Notes: generated by a model not told the origin, from the letters alone. Numbered from the stretch's first letter, positions 1-8,424 are shown. The stretch is 61,952 nucleotides of DNA from Candidatus Binataceae bacterium (GCA_035294265.1 DATGLK010000047.1:1-61952); one strand, 5' to 3'. A program made the numbers and translations.

Positions 1-161
1 GCATGACGCTGTTCGGTGGCACTACCCCGATGATCGCCACGGTTCTGATTGCCCGCAGCACGGTCATGGCGCCCGCGCTTTATCTGATCGTGGCCGCCTT
101 AGTCTCGGCCGGTGCTGTGCTTCGGTTGCCCGAAACCGCCCACGCCTCCCTGGCCTCCTAA
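1..161 (+). CDS. C-terminal end of an MFS transporter, MHS (ProP-like) type, cut by window edge
   Basis: Reading from base 3 gives about 52 residues ending in TAA at 159-161. The piece contains an LFGGTTP motif and a hydrophobic final segment (APALYLIVAALVSAGAV). This matches the last two membrane helices of metabolite:H+ symporters, where LFGGTAP followed by a helix near the C-terminus is characteristic. The substrate cannot be read from this fragment. It lies 19 bases upstream of the next gene on the same strand. The family call rests on one short motif, so it is moderate. Confidence 0.55.
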   Translation, partial: MTLFGGTTPMIATVLIARSTVMAPALYLIVAALVSAGAVLRLPETAHASLAS

Positions 162-180
162 CAGTGCGGTTCCAGTGGGA

Positions 181-1038
181 ATGAATAAGACGCCGGATGG
201 ATGCTTGGTCGAGGAAATCAAGCCGCTGCCGCGTGCGGTGTTGGGAATCGACGTTGGTGAGGATTTTTTGGACTTGGCCGTGCTGTCGGGCAGCCGATTG
301 CGACGGGCCCGAATCGTGCTAAGCGATCTCGATGCCGCGCCGATAGCCCGGCTGCGAGGCCGTCTGCGTGAGGCCTGCCCCGACCTTGGACCGGGCTGGC
401 TGGTGGCGGTGGATTCTCCGCGTCTACCGCGCGATCTGAGCTTGGCTCAGCCGTGGCCGGCACGGCGCGCTCAGCTACCCCCAAGTCGGTTACTGGATCA
501 AACCCTACGTAAACTGGTGCGCCGGCTTAACCCGCCGCTGCGGTTGAGTCTGTATCCAACGCCCGTTCTGCACGATTTTGCGCACCAAATGTCGGTTTGC
601 GACAAGCCGCATCTGCGAGCGGCTTTTGCCGCGTTGTTTCCTGGCGTCCCTACCGTCGCTGGCAGCTCGGGCCTCGCGCTTTTCACCCGCTTCATGCTAG
701 CGGGCTTTCTTACCTTTGCTGCCGTGCAAACGGCGGGCGCCTGCGCGCTCGAGGCCTATCCTCATCTGCAATGGCAGCTCTGGAGCCCGCTCGCATTGGC
801 CCCTAAGCGCAACTCGGGGAAGGCCCTCCGTGAGCGAGCCAGCGTGTTGCACGACCTGCGCCGATGGCTGCGAGTACAGGCCGACCTCGAACCGGCGACG
901 CTGGATCAAGCCGATGCCGAAATTCTGGCTGCGAGCACATTCCTTTCGCTTCGCCAAGGCTGGTTAGGGTGCCTCCGCCAGCGCGACGAAGGCTCTTTTC
1001 TATTAGCTATCCCAGGCCAGCCTGGCCTGAACGGTTAA
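181..1038 (+). CDS. DUF429-like / predicted RNase H-fold protein
   Basis: This is a 285-residue protein. I start it at the ATG at 181, 6 bases after a GTGGGA ribosome site; an upstream extension to 112 would run into the preceding transporter gene. The N-terminus has an RNase H-fold style strand and acidic pair (VLGIDVGEDFLDLAVL), then an AVDSPRLPRDL block and a late ALEAYPHLQW block. This pattern recalls DUF429 proteins, in which an early Asp, a D-[SA]-P motif and an E-x-[YF]-P motif are conserved. Function is unknown. The gene converges with, and overlaps by four bases, the small HTH gene on the other strand. Confidence 0.6.
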   Translation: MNKTPDGCLVEEIKPLPRAVLGIDVGEDFLDLAVLSGSRLRRARIVLSDLDAAPIARLRGRLREACPDLGPGWLVAVDSPRLPRDLSLAQPWPARRAQLPPSRLLDQTLRKLVRRLNPPLRLSLYPTPVLHDFAHQMSVCDKPHLRAAFAALFPGVPTVAGSSGLALFTRFMLAGFLTFAAVQTAGACALEAYPHLQWQLWSPLALAPKRNSGKALRERASVLHDLRRWLRVQADLEPATLDQADAEILAASTFLSLRQGWLGCLRQRDEGSFLLAIPGQPGLNG

Positions 1039-1256
1039 ATCTCATGAACGTTCCGTTTGCGGCCCATTTGGGGTTCCACCGGCGGCGGATTGGTGTCGCC
1101 TAGCCGCCAGCGATCGATGTCCTCGACATTGAATCGCCAGTCACTGCCCACGCGAAAAGCTGGAAGCTGCTTTTTTTTCAGCAGGCGATATATCGTCGAG
1201 GTATGGATTCGCAAGTAGTCCGCAGCCTCTTTTACAGTCAGCACTTTGGTGGGCAT
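1035..1256 (-). CDS. Excisionase/MerR-type helix-turn-helix DNA-binding protein
   Basis: This 73-residue protein is almost entirely one HTH_17 (excisionase) domain: the VLTVKEAADYLRIHTSTIYR block carries the helix-turn-helix, followed by a wing with FRVGSDWRF. A GGGAG ribosome site precedes the ATG. Such proteins are small DNA-binding regulators or architectural factors. No integrase, phage gene or attachment repeat is nearby, so a link to a mobile element is not supported. The 290 bases upstream (1257-1546) are less GC-rich than the surroundings and presumably hold its promoter; I see no other gene in them. Confidence 0.75.
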   Translation of the reverse strand: MPTKVLTVKEAADYLRIHTSTIYRLLKKKQLPAFRVGSDWRFNVEDIDRWRLGDTNPPPVEPQMGRKRNVHEI

Positions 1257-1546
1257 CGCTAACTTCTCCCTTCCGTCGCGCTGCCCTGTGGTGGCAGCCG
1301 TGGATTAGGCTTTGAATGTCGTGCCTTTTCGCAAGATTGATTCGAGTCGGGATTTTATCCTAAGTGAGGCAGCTTTAAGTGTTGGCGATCGCACATTTTG
1401 TGTGATCCTATGCTTCCTTACTTGCGGCGAAAGCTATTACTTCCGGTCAAAACCGTTCAACCCGCTAAAGCGGTTAGCCGCTATGGGACGAAATTCGCTG
1501 ACAAATACGGCGGTCGAGTTATGCATGCATCAGTTTTTTCATACAG

Positions 1547-2308
1547 TTACAGTGGCGGCGGGCGCTCGGCGAATTGTCGGCGCAGAGCCTCATACCCCGC
1601 CAGATCGTCGACCGTGACAAAGAAGCCTCGATGCAGGTAGCCGTACAAGGGTAGGTCGCGCGCCAACATCGGCGCGAACAGATGCTCGATGCTGCTGAAG
1701 GGGGCAGCCGGCATCGGGCCTGCTAGCGCTTGGGGCGCACACACGTAGACGCCACAATACATGTATGCGCGCAGCGCGGGCTCGAGCTTAGGATCGATCT
1801 TGGCCGGAACGTCCTCCAAAAAACCGCCGCGGCGCAAGAAACGTATGCGGCGCAAGCGCGCGGTGGCGTCTAGCTCCAGGCGACTGTAGGCACCTAGCTT
1901 GTCCGAGGCGCGCACGGCGAAAGTGACCAGGGCGCGACGCTCGCGGTGAGCCGCGATCATAGCCGCCAGATCGAGGTCGAGGAGGGTGTCGGCGTTGGCG
2001 ACTACGAAGCTGTCCTCGCCAAAGAAGGAGCGCAGCCCAAGCAGCGGCCCGCCCGTGCCAAGCAATGTGGTTTCGGGCGCATAGAAAAGTTTCAGTCCCA
2101 AGGCAGCCCCGTCCCCCAACGCAAGCTGAATCTGCTGCGCGAGGTGGTGAACATTGACCGCGATCTCGGTGATTCCCGCCCGCCGTAGCATCATTAGCGG
2201 ATAATGGATCAAGGGGCGTCCGCCCAACTCCAGTAGCGGTTTGGGAATTTGATCGGTAAGCGGGCGCAGTCGCTCGCCCAGTCCGGCTGCCAGCACTAGG
2301 GCTCTCAT
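1547..2308 (-). CDS. Nucleotidyltransferase, MurU-like (MurNAc-1-phosphate uridylyltransferase)
   Basis: This 253-residue protein opens with the nucleotidyltransferase signature ALVLAAGLGERLRPLTDQIP followed by KP. It has the NTP-binding TLLGTGGPLLG loop and a metal-site Asp in VVANADTL. Length and layout fit MurU, which makes UDP-MurNAc from MurNAc-1-phosphate in cell-wall recycling. Its start overlaps the end of an aminoglycoside-phosphotransferase-like kinase by four bases, the arrangement known for AmgK-MurU. The pair would bypass de novo UDP-MurNAc synthesis in the cytoplasm. A mannose- or glucose-1-phosphate transferase cannot be excluded from sequence alone; the kinase partner favours MurU. 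Confidence 0.75.
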   Translation of the reverse strand: MRALVLAAGLGERLRPLTDQIPKPLLELGGRPLIHYPLMMLRRAGITEIAVNVHHLAQQIQLALGDGAALGLKLFYAPETTLLGTGGPLLGLRSFFGEDSFVVANADTLLDLDLAAMIAAHRERRALVTFAVRASDKLGAYSRLELDATARLRRIRFLRRGGFLEDVPAKIDPKLEPALRAYMYCGVYVCAPQALAGPMPAAPFSSIEHLFAPMLARDLPLYGYLHRGFFVTVDDLAGYEALRRQFAERPPPL

Positions 2309-3471
2309 GATTGCTCCAACGCTTGAGCCAGGGCGGGAAAATCAGCCAACACCGCCGAAGCGCGGCGGGCCTGTGCACGCGCGGCGGGCAGCAGGGCGGC
2401 ATAATCCAATTTGCCCTGGCTGCCCAAATGACTGAACAGGCCGATTACTTTGAGCGCATGCTGCAGCACGCATAGCCAATAGCCGCGCGCGAAGTCGGGT
2501 TCGGGTAGCAGCGCCATTGCGAGCTGATGCGCCCGGGCGCGGTAATATGCGAGCAGCTCCTCCTCCAGCGCAGGAGTAATCACGGAGCCGCTGTCGCGCG
2601 TGGTGAGCAGTACTGCCAGATCCTGGACCGCTGGCGCCATCAACGCGTCCTGGTAGTCGATCACTCGCAGGCGCGGCCCGTGCGCGCTCTCCTGCACCAT
2701 CAGGTTGTTGAAATGGTAATCGCGATGGGACAGCACGCGTGGCAGGGAGCCCAATTCCAGCGCGATCCGGTCCAATTCACCGCCCAACTGGGTCGTTTGC
2801 GTCAAGTTCTGCGCCAGTCCGTGACGAAGAAATTGCTCCATCTCCCATCGGAACAGCCGGGTGTCGTAGAAAAGCCCGAGCGCGTAGTAGCTGTCGGCCG
2901 ATGAGATGTCGCGCGCGCCGTGCAGTTTTAGCAGTTCGTCGATCGCCAGGCGGAAAAGTGGGCGGACCTGGTCGGGCTGCCGGGTTACCGTCTGACGCAG
3001 TGAGCGATTGCCGAGATCCTCAAGCAGGAGCTTGCGTGCGTGTGGCGCTGCCAGATAGATCGCCGGCACCGCGACCCCCAGCAGACTCATCAGGCGGTGG
3101 GCGTTAAGCACCAAGTTTTCGCGCAATGGCTCTGAGAGTAGGTTTAGTTCGCGCGCATAGCGCGGCAAATCGTGCGGACCGAGATCTGCCATCACCACGC
3201 TGCGCGGTGCAGCCGCAGTCGCAGATTCAAGGTAGCCGCGCCAGTATCGGCGCATCGAGACGTCGCCCTGCAGCTGCTCTACGCGACTGACCCGAGCGCC
3301 GGGCCAGCAGGTTAAAACCGCTTGATGGATCCAATCCTCGGGCGAGATCAGCGGCGCAGACGGCACGCACGGTATCTTACCGGGGGCGGGCCGCAGGGTC
3401 CATGCCGTAGCGGGTCGGCGTTGGGGCGGTCCCTTCCGCGGCCGCTTGTCATTGGCAGCGTTGAGCGCCAC
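2305..3471 (-). CDS. Aminoglycoside phosphotransferase-fold kinase, AmgK-like (MurNAc/GlcNAc anomeric kinase)
   Basis: This protein of up to 388 residues has the kinase core of the APH family: a catalytic loop SHRDYHFNNLMV and a metal-binding IDYQDAL, with a C-terminal helical lobe. It probably phosphorylates the anomeric carbon of a cell-wall amino sugar, feeding the overlapping MurU-like gene. The first 35 residues are basic and proline-rich and unlike the family, so a GTG at 3364-3366 (start of VPSAPLISPEDW) may be the true start; neither start has a strong ribosome site. The sequence shows the fold and the pairing; substrate identity is inferred from the pairing. Confidence 0.72.
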   Translation of the reverse strand: MALNAANDKRPRKGPPQRRPATAWTLRPAPGKIPCVPSAPLISPEDWIHQAVLTCWPGARVSRVEQLQGDVSMRRYWRGYLESATAAAPRSVVMADLGPHDLPRYARELNLLSEPLRENLVLNAHRLMSLLGVAVPAIYLAAPHARKLLLEDLGNRSLRQTVTRQPDQVRPLFRLAIDELLKLHGARDISSADSYYALGLFYDTRLFRWEMEQFLRHGLAQNLTQTTQLGGELDRIALELGSLPRVLSHRDYHFNNLMVQESAHGPRLRVIDYQDALMAPAVQDLAVLLTTRDSGSVITPALEEELLAYYRARAHQLAMALLPEPDFARGYWLCVLQHALKVIGLFSHLGSQGKLDYAALLPAARAQARRASAVLADFPALAQALEQS

Positions 3472-3533
3472 CTTGGGCCTTCCTTTTCAGCGCGCCGGTG
3501 GGGGGAGGCCATTTCGCTCCAGGAAGTCGGCGG

Positions 3534-4787
3534 CTATGCCACCATCTCTTCGCGATTGCCCTGGGAGGCGACACCTCGCGCGGGGTAAACCATCGCGGTC
3601 AGGACCGCGCTAAGCAAGAAGAAAGCCGCGGCCAGCTCGAAGGGTACGGTATAAGTGTGGGTGCGGTCGAACAGGCCCCCGGCGATGAGCGGGCCGAAGC
3701 CCTCGCCGAAAAACCAGAACATGGTCACGATTCCCATGAAGGTGGAGAAGCGACGCATACCCAGGCTGTTGGCGACCAGCGGCGCCAGCGCCGACATGTT
3801 GCCCATGTTGACACCCCACACAATGATGAAACCGGTAACCGCCCACATCGCCCAGTGCGGATCGCTGGCTCCAATCAACATCATGACCGAGGCTGCGAGC
3901 AGAACAAACGTGGTCAGTAGGACTGGCCGAGGTCCGAAATAGTCAGCGAGTATGCCGAAGCCGACCGAGCCGACGGAGACCAGCAGGGCCTGTGCTCCCA
4001 TGATCATCGAAGCCTGCTCGGGACTGTAACCGATCAACATCAGGTAGGGCACCATGTGATAGAGAATCGAGCCGACGCCGAGCTGGGAAAACAAGCACAA
4101 GCCCAGGAGTAGCCAGAACGCCGAGGTTAGCATTCCAACTCCAAGCTCCACGCCGTGATCACCGGTCGCGCCGACATGGCCATGGGCGGAAACCATTGCT
4201 CCGGCCGGTGCCTCTGCGGGGCGGGTGCGGACCATGATGAAGGCTGCGGGGGCGCTCAGCAGGACCATCGGCAGTCCTAAGGCAATCATCCCCATGCGCC
4301 AGCCGTGAGTTACGATAACGTGCATCACCAGTGGCGGCGCCGCCGCCATCCCCAGCGACAGGCCCAGCAGGGTAATGGCGACCGCGGTACCGCGCCGATG
4401 GGGATACCAATTGGCCGCGACCACGGTGGCTGGGGTGACGCCGCCCAAAGCCACGCCTGCGCCCACCAGCACATAGCTGGCAAACAAACCACCCAGCGAG
4501 TGGATACTGGCGGCGCAGAACATGCCAACACCGGCGACTACCGCCCCTACCGACATTACCCAACGCGCATCGATGGCTTCCAACAGCCCGCCCGAGATGA
4601 GGCATCCGATCCCCAGCATCACGGAATAGGCCACCGCGATCGAGGACACCGCCTCGCGGCTCCAGCCGAAGGTGCGAACCAGCGAGGGGATGAAAACTCC
4701 GATGGTGCCGGCGGTAGGCCCGAACATGAAGAGCTGGGTGAACAGCAGGCTGACTAGCAGTACCCAACCTCGGCGATGCGATGCCAT
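3534..4787 (-). CDS. MFS transporter, monocarboxylate/oxalate-formate type
   Basis: This 417-residue polytopic protein has about twelve hydrophobic segments. The start is the ATG at 4787, seven bases after a strong GGAGGAA; a TTG five codons upstream sits on the ribosome site itself. The N-terminal half has FIPSLVRTFGWSREAV, typical of MCT-like carriers such as OxlT. The substrate is probably a small organic anion but is not determined. It is separated from the RidA gene by a hairpin terminator and two inverted repeats that look like operator sites, so it is probably regulated on its own. A second carrier of similar type is at 56482-57732. Confidence 0.85.
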   Translation of the reverse strand: MASHRRGWVLLVSLLFTQLFMFGPTAGTIGVFIPSLVRTFGWSREAVSSIAVAYSVMLGIGCLISGGLLEAIDARWVMSVGAVVAGVGMFCAASIHSLGGLFASYVLVGAGVALGGVTPATVVAANWYPHRRGTAVAITLLGLSLGMAAAPPLVMHVIVTHGWRMGMIALGLPMVLLSAPAAFIMVRTRPAEAPAGAMVSAHGHVGATGDHGVELGVGMLTSAFWLLLGLCLFSQLGVGSILYHMVPYLMLIGYSPEQASMIMGAQALLVSVGSVGFGILADYFGPRPVLLTTFVLLAASVMMLIGASDPHWAMWAVTGFIIVWGVNMGNMSALAPLVANSLGMRRFSTFMGIVTMFWFFGEGFGPLIAGGLFDRTHTYTVPFELAAAFFLLSAVLTAMVYPARGVASQGNREEMVA

Positions 4788-4804
4788 CTTGAATTCCTCC
4801 AACC

Positions 4805-4824
4805 GTCGGACCGGGCGGTCCGAC
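4805..4824. repeat. Perfect 8-bp inverted repeat in the MFS 5' leader
   Basis: GTCGGACC at 4805-4812 and GGTCCGAC at 4817-4824 flank a 4-base loop. The element sits just upstream of the ribosome site of the MFS gene on the minus strand. It could be a repressor site or a leader hairpin; the sequence alone does not decide. Confidence 0.5.
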
Positions 4825-4855
4825 CCCCATTGTTCAGATTCTCACCCACCCCTCT

Positions 4856-4875
4856 GGCAGGTATAGAGACCTGCC
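4856..4875. promoter_or_regulatory. Operator-like 7-6-7 inverted repeat upstream of the MFS gene
   Basis: GGCAGGT at 4856-4862 and ACCTGCC at 4869-4875 are perfect inverted arms around the AT-rich centre ATAGAG. The 20-bp size and A/T centre fit a dimeric repressor site such as those of TetR or GntR proteins. It lies about 70 bases upstream of the start of the minus-strand MFS gene. No regulator gene is adjacent. Confidence 0.4.
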
Positions 4876-4922
4876 GCTGGTCGGACGTTGTGCGTCCCCC
4901 GACGCATCGTCGGCCAGGAAAA

Positions 4923-4953
4923 GGTGCGCCGGGAACAAAATTCTCGGCGCACC
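4923..4953 (-). terminator. Hairpin terminator after ridA-like gene
   Basis: GGTGCGCCG (4923-4931) and CGGCGCACC (4945-4953) form a perfect 9-bp stem with a 13-base loop. On the minus strand it follows the RidA stop by seven bases and is followed by TTTTCC. It should end the hydrolase-RidA transcript before the MFS gene. Confidence 0.65.
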
Positions 4954-4960
4954 AGAAGGC

Positions 4961-5350
4961 TTACTTCTTAAGCACCGCGGTCACTTCGCACTGGCAAATC
5001 ATGTTGCCACCCAACTCGCCAAAATTGGTTTTGCGCGCGGGCCGGCTTTCGGCATCGGGAAACATTTCGCTCCACGGGCCGTTGATCAGGTTGCGATCGA
5101 CCTTTGGGCTCAGATTGACCGTTATTTTGACGATATCCTCCAGCGTGCCCCCCGCCTTGTCCATCATCCGGCGGATATTATTGAACATGTTGTGCACCTG
5201 CTCGGTCGGATCAGCCGGGACTTTGCCGTCGGCCCCGTGTCCGTTGATCCCGCCCGACATCAGGATATTGTCCACCACCGAGGCGTAGGGAATCGGATTG
5301 GTGCCGTGGGAGAAGCCCTCAAGGTGGATACTCTTGCGTCTGCTGGCCAT
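4961..5350 (-). CDS. RidA/YjgF/Rid family protein
   Basis: This 129-residue protein has the Rid-family size and core: a SGGINGHG block near residue 32 and a hydrophobic C-terminal strand ending in CQCEVTAVL. Rid proteins hydrolyse reactive enamine/imine intermediates or act in ring-cleavage pathways. The canonical Arg that binds the carboxylate in RidA is not obvious in the expected late segment, so this may belong to a non-RidA Rid subgroup. AGGAG precedes the ATG. It lies 46 bases behind the cysteine hydrolase gene and probably shares its transcript, ending at the hairpin at 4923-4953. Confidence 0.82.
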   Translation of the reverse strand: MASRRKSIHLEGFSHGTNPIPYASVVDNILMSGGINGHGADGKVPADPTEQVHNMFNNIRRMMDKAGGTLEDIVKITVNLSPKVDRNLINGPWSEMFPDAESRPARKTNFGELGGNMICQCEVTAVLKK

Positions 5351-5396
5351 CGCTAACTCCTAAGTTTTGCTGTCGTTGGATTATCGGGCGCCGCGC

Positions 5397-6032
5397 TCAG
5401 GCCGCGTTACGCCCTCGGTTAAGCGCCCCTATGGCGGCTACCGCTTGCGCGCTGTCCACCACCCAAGCGAACATACGGTCCATGATTCGCAGTGCGGCCT
5501 CGTGCTCGGCCTGGTCGATTTCCGCCACCGCATCGGAGACCACAAAGACGCGATAATTGTGCTGGCAGGCGTCGCGCACGTTGCTTTCCACGCACACCGC
5601 GGTGGTCACCCCGCATACGATGAGATTCTTGACTTGAAGCGCGCCCAACATCACGCCCAGACCGGCGGAGACAAAGGCGCTGTAGCGCACCTTGTCGATG
5701 ACATACTCGCCGGCTAGCGGGCGAAGCTCATCGAGCACCTCGTAGTCCCAAGTGCCCTTTACCACGAAGCCCTCGCGGATCTGGCCGGCCAGTCGGGGCT
5801 GATCGCGCATCTTGAGGGTGGTATCCGAAAAGTCCGCCTCGTGATAGGCGCGAGTAAAGATTACAGGTATGGCGGCTTGGCGCGCGGCCTGCAGCAGGCG
5901 AAGGCATCCCGGGGTGGCGCTATTGAGCCGCGCCGCCGCCATCCCTAGACGTGCGTAGGAGCCTCGGGGATGGCAAAATCCGTTTTGCATATCGACGATC
6001 AGCAGCGCGCTGCGTTCGCCCTTGAGATCCAT
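5397..6032 (-). CDS. Cysteine hydrolase, isochorismatase family
   Basis: This 211-residue protein shows the isochorismatase fold: the catalytic Asp in LLIVDMQNGF near the N-terminus and the nucleophile Cys in VCGVTTAVCVESNVRDA near residue 140. Relatives hydrolyse small amides (nicotinamide, N-carbamoyl compounds, ureidoacrylate, biuret) or isochorismate. The RidA partner next to it recalls the Rut-type pairing of an amidohydrolase with a Rid protein, but no RutA-like gene is present here. GAGAGG precedes the ATG. The substrate is open. Confidence 0.85.
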   Translation of the reverse strand: MDLKGERSALLIVDMQNGFCHPRGSYARLGMAAARLNSATPGCLRLLQAARQAAIPVIFTRAYHEADFSDTTLKMRDQPRLAGQIREGFVVKGTWDYEVLDELRPLAGEYVIDKVRYSAFVSAGLGVMLGALQVKNLIVCGVTTAVCVESNVRDACQHNYRVFVVSDAVAEIDQAEHEAALRIMDRMFAWVVDSAQAVAAIGALNRGRNAA

Positions 6033-6161
6033 CGCGCACCTCTCGCTATCGACTAATTATCGCTAGGCTCTAACATGGCCGGCGCTGTCGCGTCAAAGTC
6101 TGCTCTCCCCTGGAACCGGGAATCTGCCCCGGCTCGAACCCAAAGCCTCGTTGTAAGCGGC

Positions 6162-6872
6162 TCAGACCCCGGCGAACCAGTCGTAGCCCTGGTCTTCCCA
6201 GTAACCACCGCTGGGCGCCGGCATAAAGTTGATCGCGCTCAAATACTTGACCATTTTGTAACCCAGCTTGACCGCCGAGTAGAGCCGCACTGGGGCGCCA
6301 TGCTCGGCGCTCAGCGGATGACCGTTCATTGCATAGGCCAGGATCGTCTGCGGATGAAAGGCACTGGCGCGGTCCCACGATGACCAGTAGTTGGAGTCAA
6401 AACTGCGGAACTCGACATAGCGGGCGCTGGGCTGAGCATCCACCAGCCGCGCGAGGTCGACCATCCGCACTCCGCGCCACGATGCCACCGCCGACCAACC
6501 CTCCACGCAGTGATGTTGCACACGCATCTCCACCGCCGTCATCTCCTGCAATTGCGCCAGCGTCAGCACCATCGGGCGGCGGACCAGGCCGCCGATACTC
6601 AAAGTCCAGTTGGGAGGAGGCTGGGGCAGGAAATCGGAGATGTAGTAGACCGGGATCGCGGCTTCGGGAGTCTGCGCCGTGGCGGGAAGCTGGGGTGCCA
6701 GGCGATTTGCCGAGTAGAGCCAAGCCTGGAAGCCGCCATTCCAGCTCTGCATCGCTCTAAGAAAGGCGCTTACCGGCCGGCTTTGGCATCCGCCCAGCAG
6801 CGCACCCGCGCTGGCACCTAGGATAAATCTGCGCCGGCTCACCCCCGCAACGCTCGCCCTGGCGCTACTCAT
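6162..6872 (-). CDS. Tat-exported lipoprotein molybdopterin oxidoreductase, sulfite oxidase/MsrP-like
   Basis: This 236-residue protein begins with a twin-arginine signal (SRRRFILGASAGALLGG) whose last segment, LLGGC, is also a lipobox, so it should be exported folded and then lipid-anchored. The mature part is an oxidoreductase molybdopterin domain with the Moco-ligand Cys in QHHCVEGWS near residue 121. Architecture is the catalytic subunit of MsrP/YedY-like enzymes, though shorter. It overlaps its upstream neighbour, a diheme cytochrome b, by eight bases, so the two form one enzyme with quinol on the membrane side. The substrate (methionine sulfoxide, another S-oxide, or sulfite) is not determined. 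Confidence 0.82.
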   Translation of the reverse strand: MSSARASVAGVSRRRFILGASAGALLGGCQSRPVSAFLRAMQSWNGGFQAWLYSANRLAPQLPATAQTPEAAIPVYYISDFLPQPPPNWTLSIGGLVRRPMVLTLAQLQEMTAVEMRVQHHCVEGWSAVASWRGVRMVDLARLVDAQPSARYVEFRSFDSNYWSSWDRASAFHPQTILAYAMNGHPLSAEHGAPVRLYSAVKLGYKMVKYLSAINFMPAPSGGYWEDQGYDWFAGV

Positions 6873-7524
6873 GCTGTCCTCCCGTGATCATCTTGACCAA
6901 TTTGCGGGGATGACACAGGACCAGCACCAGGTGGAGTGCGGCGAATAGCGCAATCATCCCCAAGCCGGCCAGATGAACCGCGCGTGCGCCGTCGTAGCCG
7001 CCAAAGAGAGTGGTGAGAAGGTGAAGTTGAACCGGCTCATAGATCGCCAAGCCCGACAGCACCATGACGGCGGCCACGCCGATTACGCCGCTGTAGGCTA
7101 GCCGCTGCAGGCCATCGTAAAAATCGGAGGGCGGCGGCGATTTGATGAGATGCAGGTAGAAGGCCACCTGGCGAAATGCCGCGCGCCCGTCGCGCCGGGG
7201 CAGAAACAGGCGCCGATACCATTCCCCGCTGCCCCAACAGTAGGCTAGGTAGACCACGCCGTTCATCACGAACAGCCAAGCGATAGCGAAATGCCAATGC
7301 CGTCCGCCCGCCAGCCATCCACCCAATTGTAGCGCCGGCGGTGGCGCGACGCCCTGAAAAGGATACCAACGATAAAGCGCGCCACGCGGTCCCAATGCCG
7401 GATAAGCGGCCAGGATTTGCAAGCCGCTTCCTGCCATCAAGACGACAAACAGGACGTTGCACCAATGGGTTAGGCGAATCGGCCAGGGCTGCGGGCGACG
7501 CTTGCGTACAGGGGGGCAGGGCAT
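6865..7524 (-). CDS. Cytochrome b561/thiosulfate reductase-type membrane subunit
   Basis: This 219-residue protein has four to five hydrophobic helices with the heme-ligand style histidines of the family: RLTHWCN in helix 1, HWHFAIAW in helix 2, and AVHLAGLG and AALHLV near the C-terminus. It would pass electrons between the quinone pool and the periplasmic molybdenum subunit encoded by the overlapping next gene. No c-type heme CxxCH is present. The reading frame ends eight bases inside the molybdoenzyme gene, which implies translational coupling. Confidence 0.82.
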   Translation of the reverse strand: MPCPPVRKRRPQPWPIRLTHWCNVLFVVLMAGSGLQILAAYPALGPRGALYRWYPFQGVAPPPALQLGGWLAGGRHWHFAIAWLFVMNGVVYLAYCWGSGEWYRRLFLPRRDGRAAFRQVAFYLHLIKSPPPSDFYDGLQRLAYSGVIGVAAVMVLSGLAIYEPVQLHLLTTLFGGYDGARAVHLAGLGMIALFAALHLVLVLCHPRKLVKMITGGQHE

Positions 7525-7607
7525 AACTTCCGTATGTTTTACGTGTGCCTATTAACCCATGGACCAAGGGTTAAGGTCCACCGCCGGATGTGCCGTTCGC
7601 AGGCACC

Positions 7608-8348
7608 TCAGTCGGCGCCGCCGGTGGCGCGGATATGTTGGCCCGTAATCCAGCGCCCGCCCTCGCTCGCCAAAAAAACCACCACCTCGGCGATATCTTC
7701 GGGTTGCCCCAGGCGCCCCAATGGCGAGAGGCTGACCGCCTGTGCGCGGTTTTCGGGCGCCACCGCTTGGTAGAACATATCGGTTTCGGTGAAGCCCGCC
7801 GAAACGGTATTGACGGTGATTTGCCGTCTGCCCAATTCCTTGGCCGCGGCTTTGGTGAATTCTTCCACCGCGCCCTTGCTGCCGCCGTATACACTGCCTC
7901 CCGCGCTCCCGTGGATCGTAATTCCCGAGGAGAGGTTGATAATCCGCCCACCGTCGCTAAGCCGGCGCGCGGCCTCCTGCATCGCGAAGAAGACCCCCTT
8001 GACGTTGACCGCGAAAATCTGGTCGAAGGTGCCTTCGCTCACCTCGGCCAGCGGCTGGAAGCAAGCTACCGCGGCGTTGTTGACCACGATATCGAGACGG
8101 CCGAAATGGTCGAGCGTGGCTTCGAACAACCCGCGCACCTCGTCCAGTCTGGCCAAGTCGGCTTGGATCGCCAGGGCGCGCCCGCCGCAGGCTTCGATCT
8201 CTCTGACCACGCCGCGCGCGCGCTCGCCGTCGTTGCGATAATTAATCGCCACGGCCGCGCCCGCGCGGGCCAGCCGTAGGGCGATCGCACGGCCAATCCC
8301 GCGCGAGGCGCCGGTTACCAACCCAACCCTACCCTGCAACGTTTCCAT
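7608..8348 (-). CDS. SDR family oxidoreductase (FabG/glucose dehydrogenase-like)
   Basis: This 246-residue short-chain dehydrogenase has a complete TGASRGIG nucleotide-binding motif near residue 13, a NNAA motif, and the catalytic Ser and Tyr-x-x-x-Lys (LSSG, then YGGSK). The C-terminal GRLGQPEDIA and ITGQHIRATGG segments are typical of classical SDRs. The cofactor is probably NADP(H), suggested by the Arg after the first Gly-rich turn. It lies 83 bases upstream of the cytochrome b gene on the same strand. The substrate is not evident. Confidence 0.88.
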   Translation of the reverse strand: METLQGRVGLVTGASRGIGRAIALRLARAGAAVAINYRNDGERARGVVREIEACGGRALAIQADLARLDEVRGLFEATLDHFGRLDIVVNNAAVACFQPLAEVSEGTFDQIFAVNVKGVFFAMQEAARRLSDGGRIINLSSGITIHGSAGGSVYGGSKGAVEEFTKAAAKELGRRQITVNTVSAGFTETDMFYQAVAPENRAQAVSLSPLGRLGQPEDIAEVVVFLASEGGRWITGQHIRATGGAD

Positions 8349-8399
8349 CGATCTGAGTCACACAATACCTAACTTGAGACGACCTCTGCCATCGCTCCG

Positions 8400-8424
8400 A
8401 TAGCGGTTCGAAAACGCTATTTTT
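8400..8424 (+). terminator. Terminator-like hairpin with T-tract in the divergent intergenic region
   Basis: ATAGCG (8400-8405) pairs with CGCTAT (8415-8420) across a 9-base loop and is followed by four more T residues on the plus strand. It lies between two divergent genes, so it may act as an attenuator for the plus-strand glycosyltransferase gene rather than end an upstream gene. Confidence 0.4.

Noticed and set aside
1035-1256. Excisionase-like protein as part of a mobile element
   Set aside because: No integrase, direct repeat, att site or phage gene nearby. This HTH type is also common outside mobile elements.
1312-1617. 101-residue frame upstream of the HTH gene
   Set aside because: Low similarity to anything, no ribosome site, and it runs into the 3' end of the MurU-like gene.
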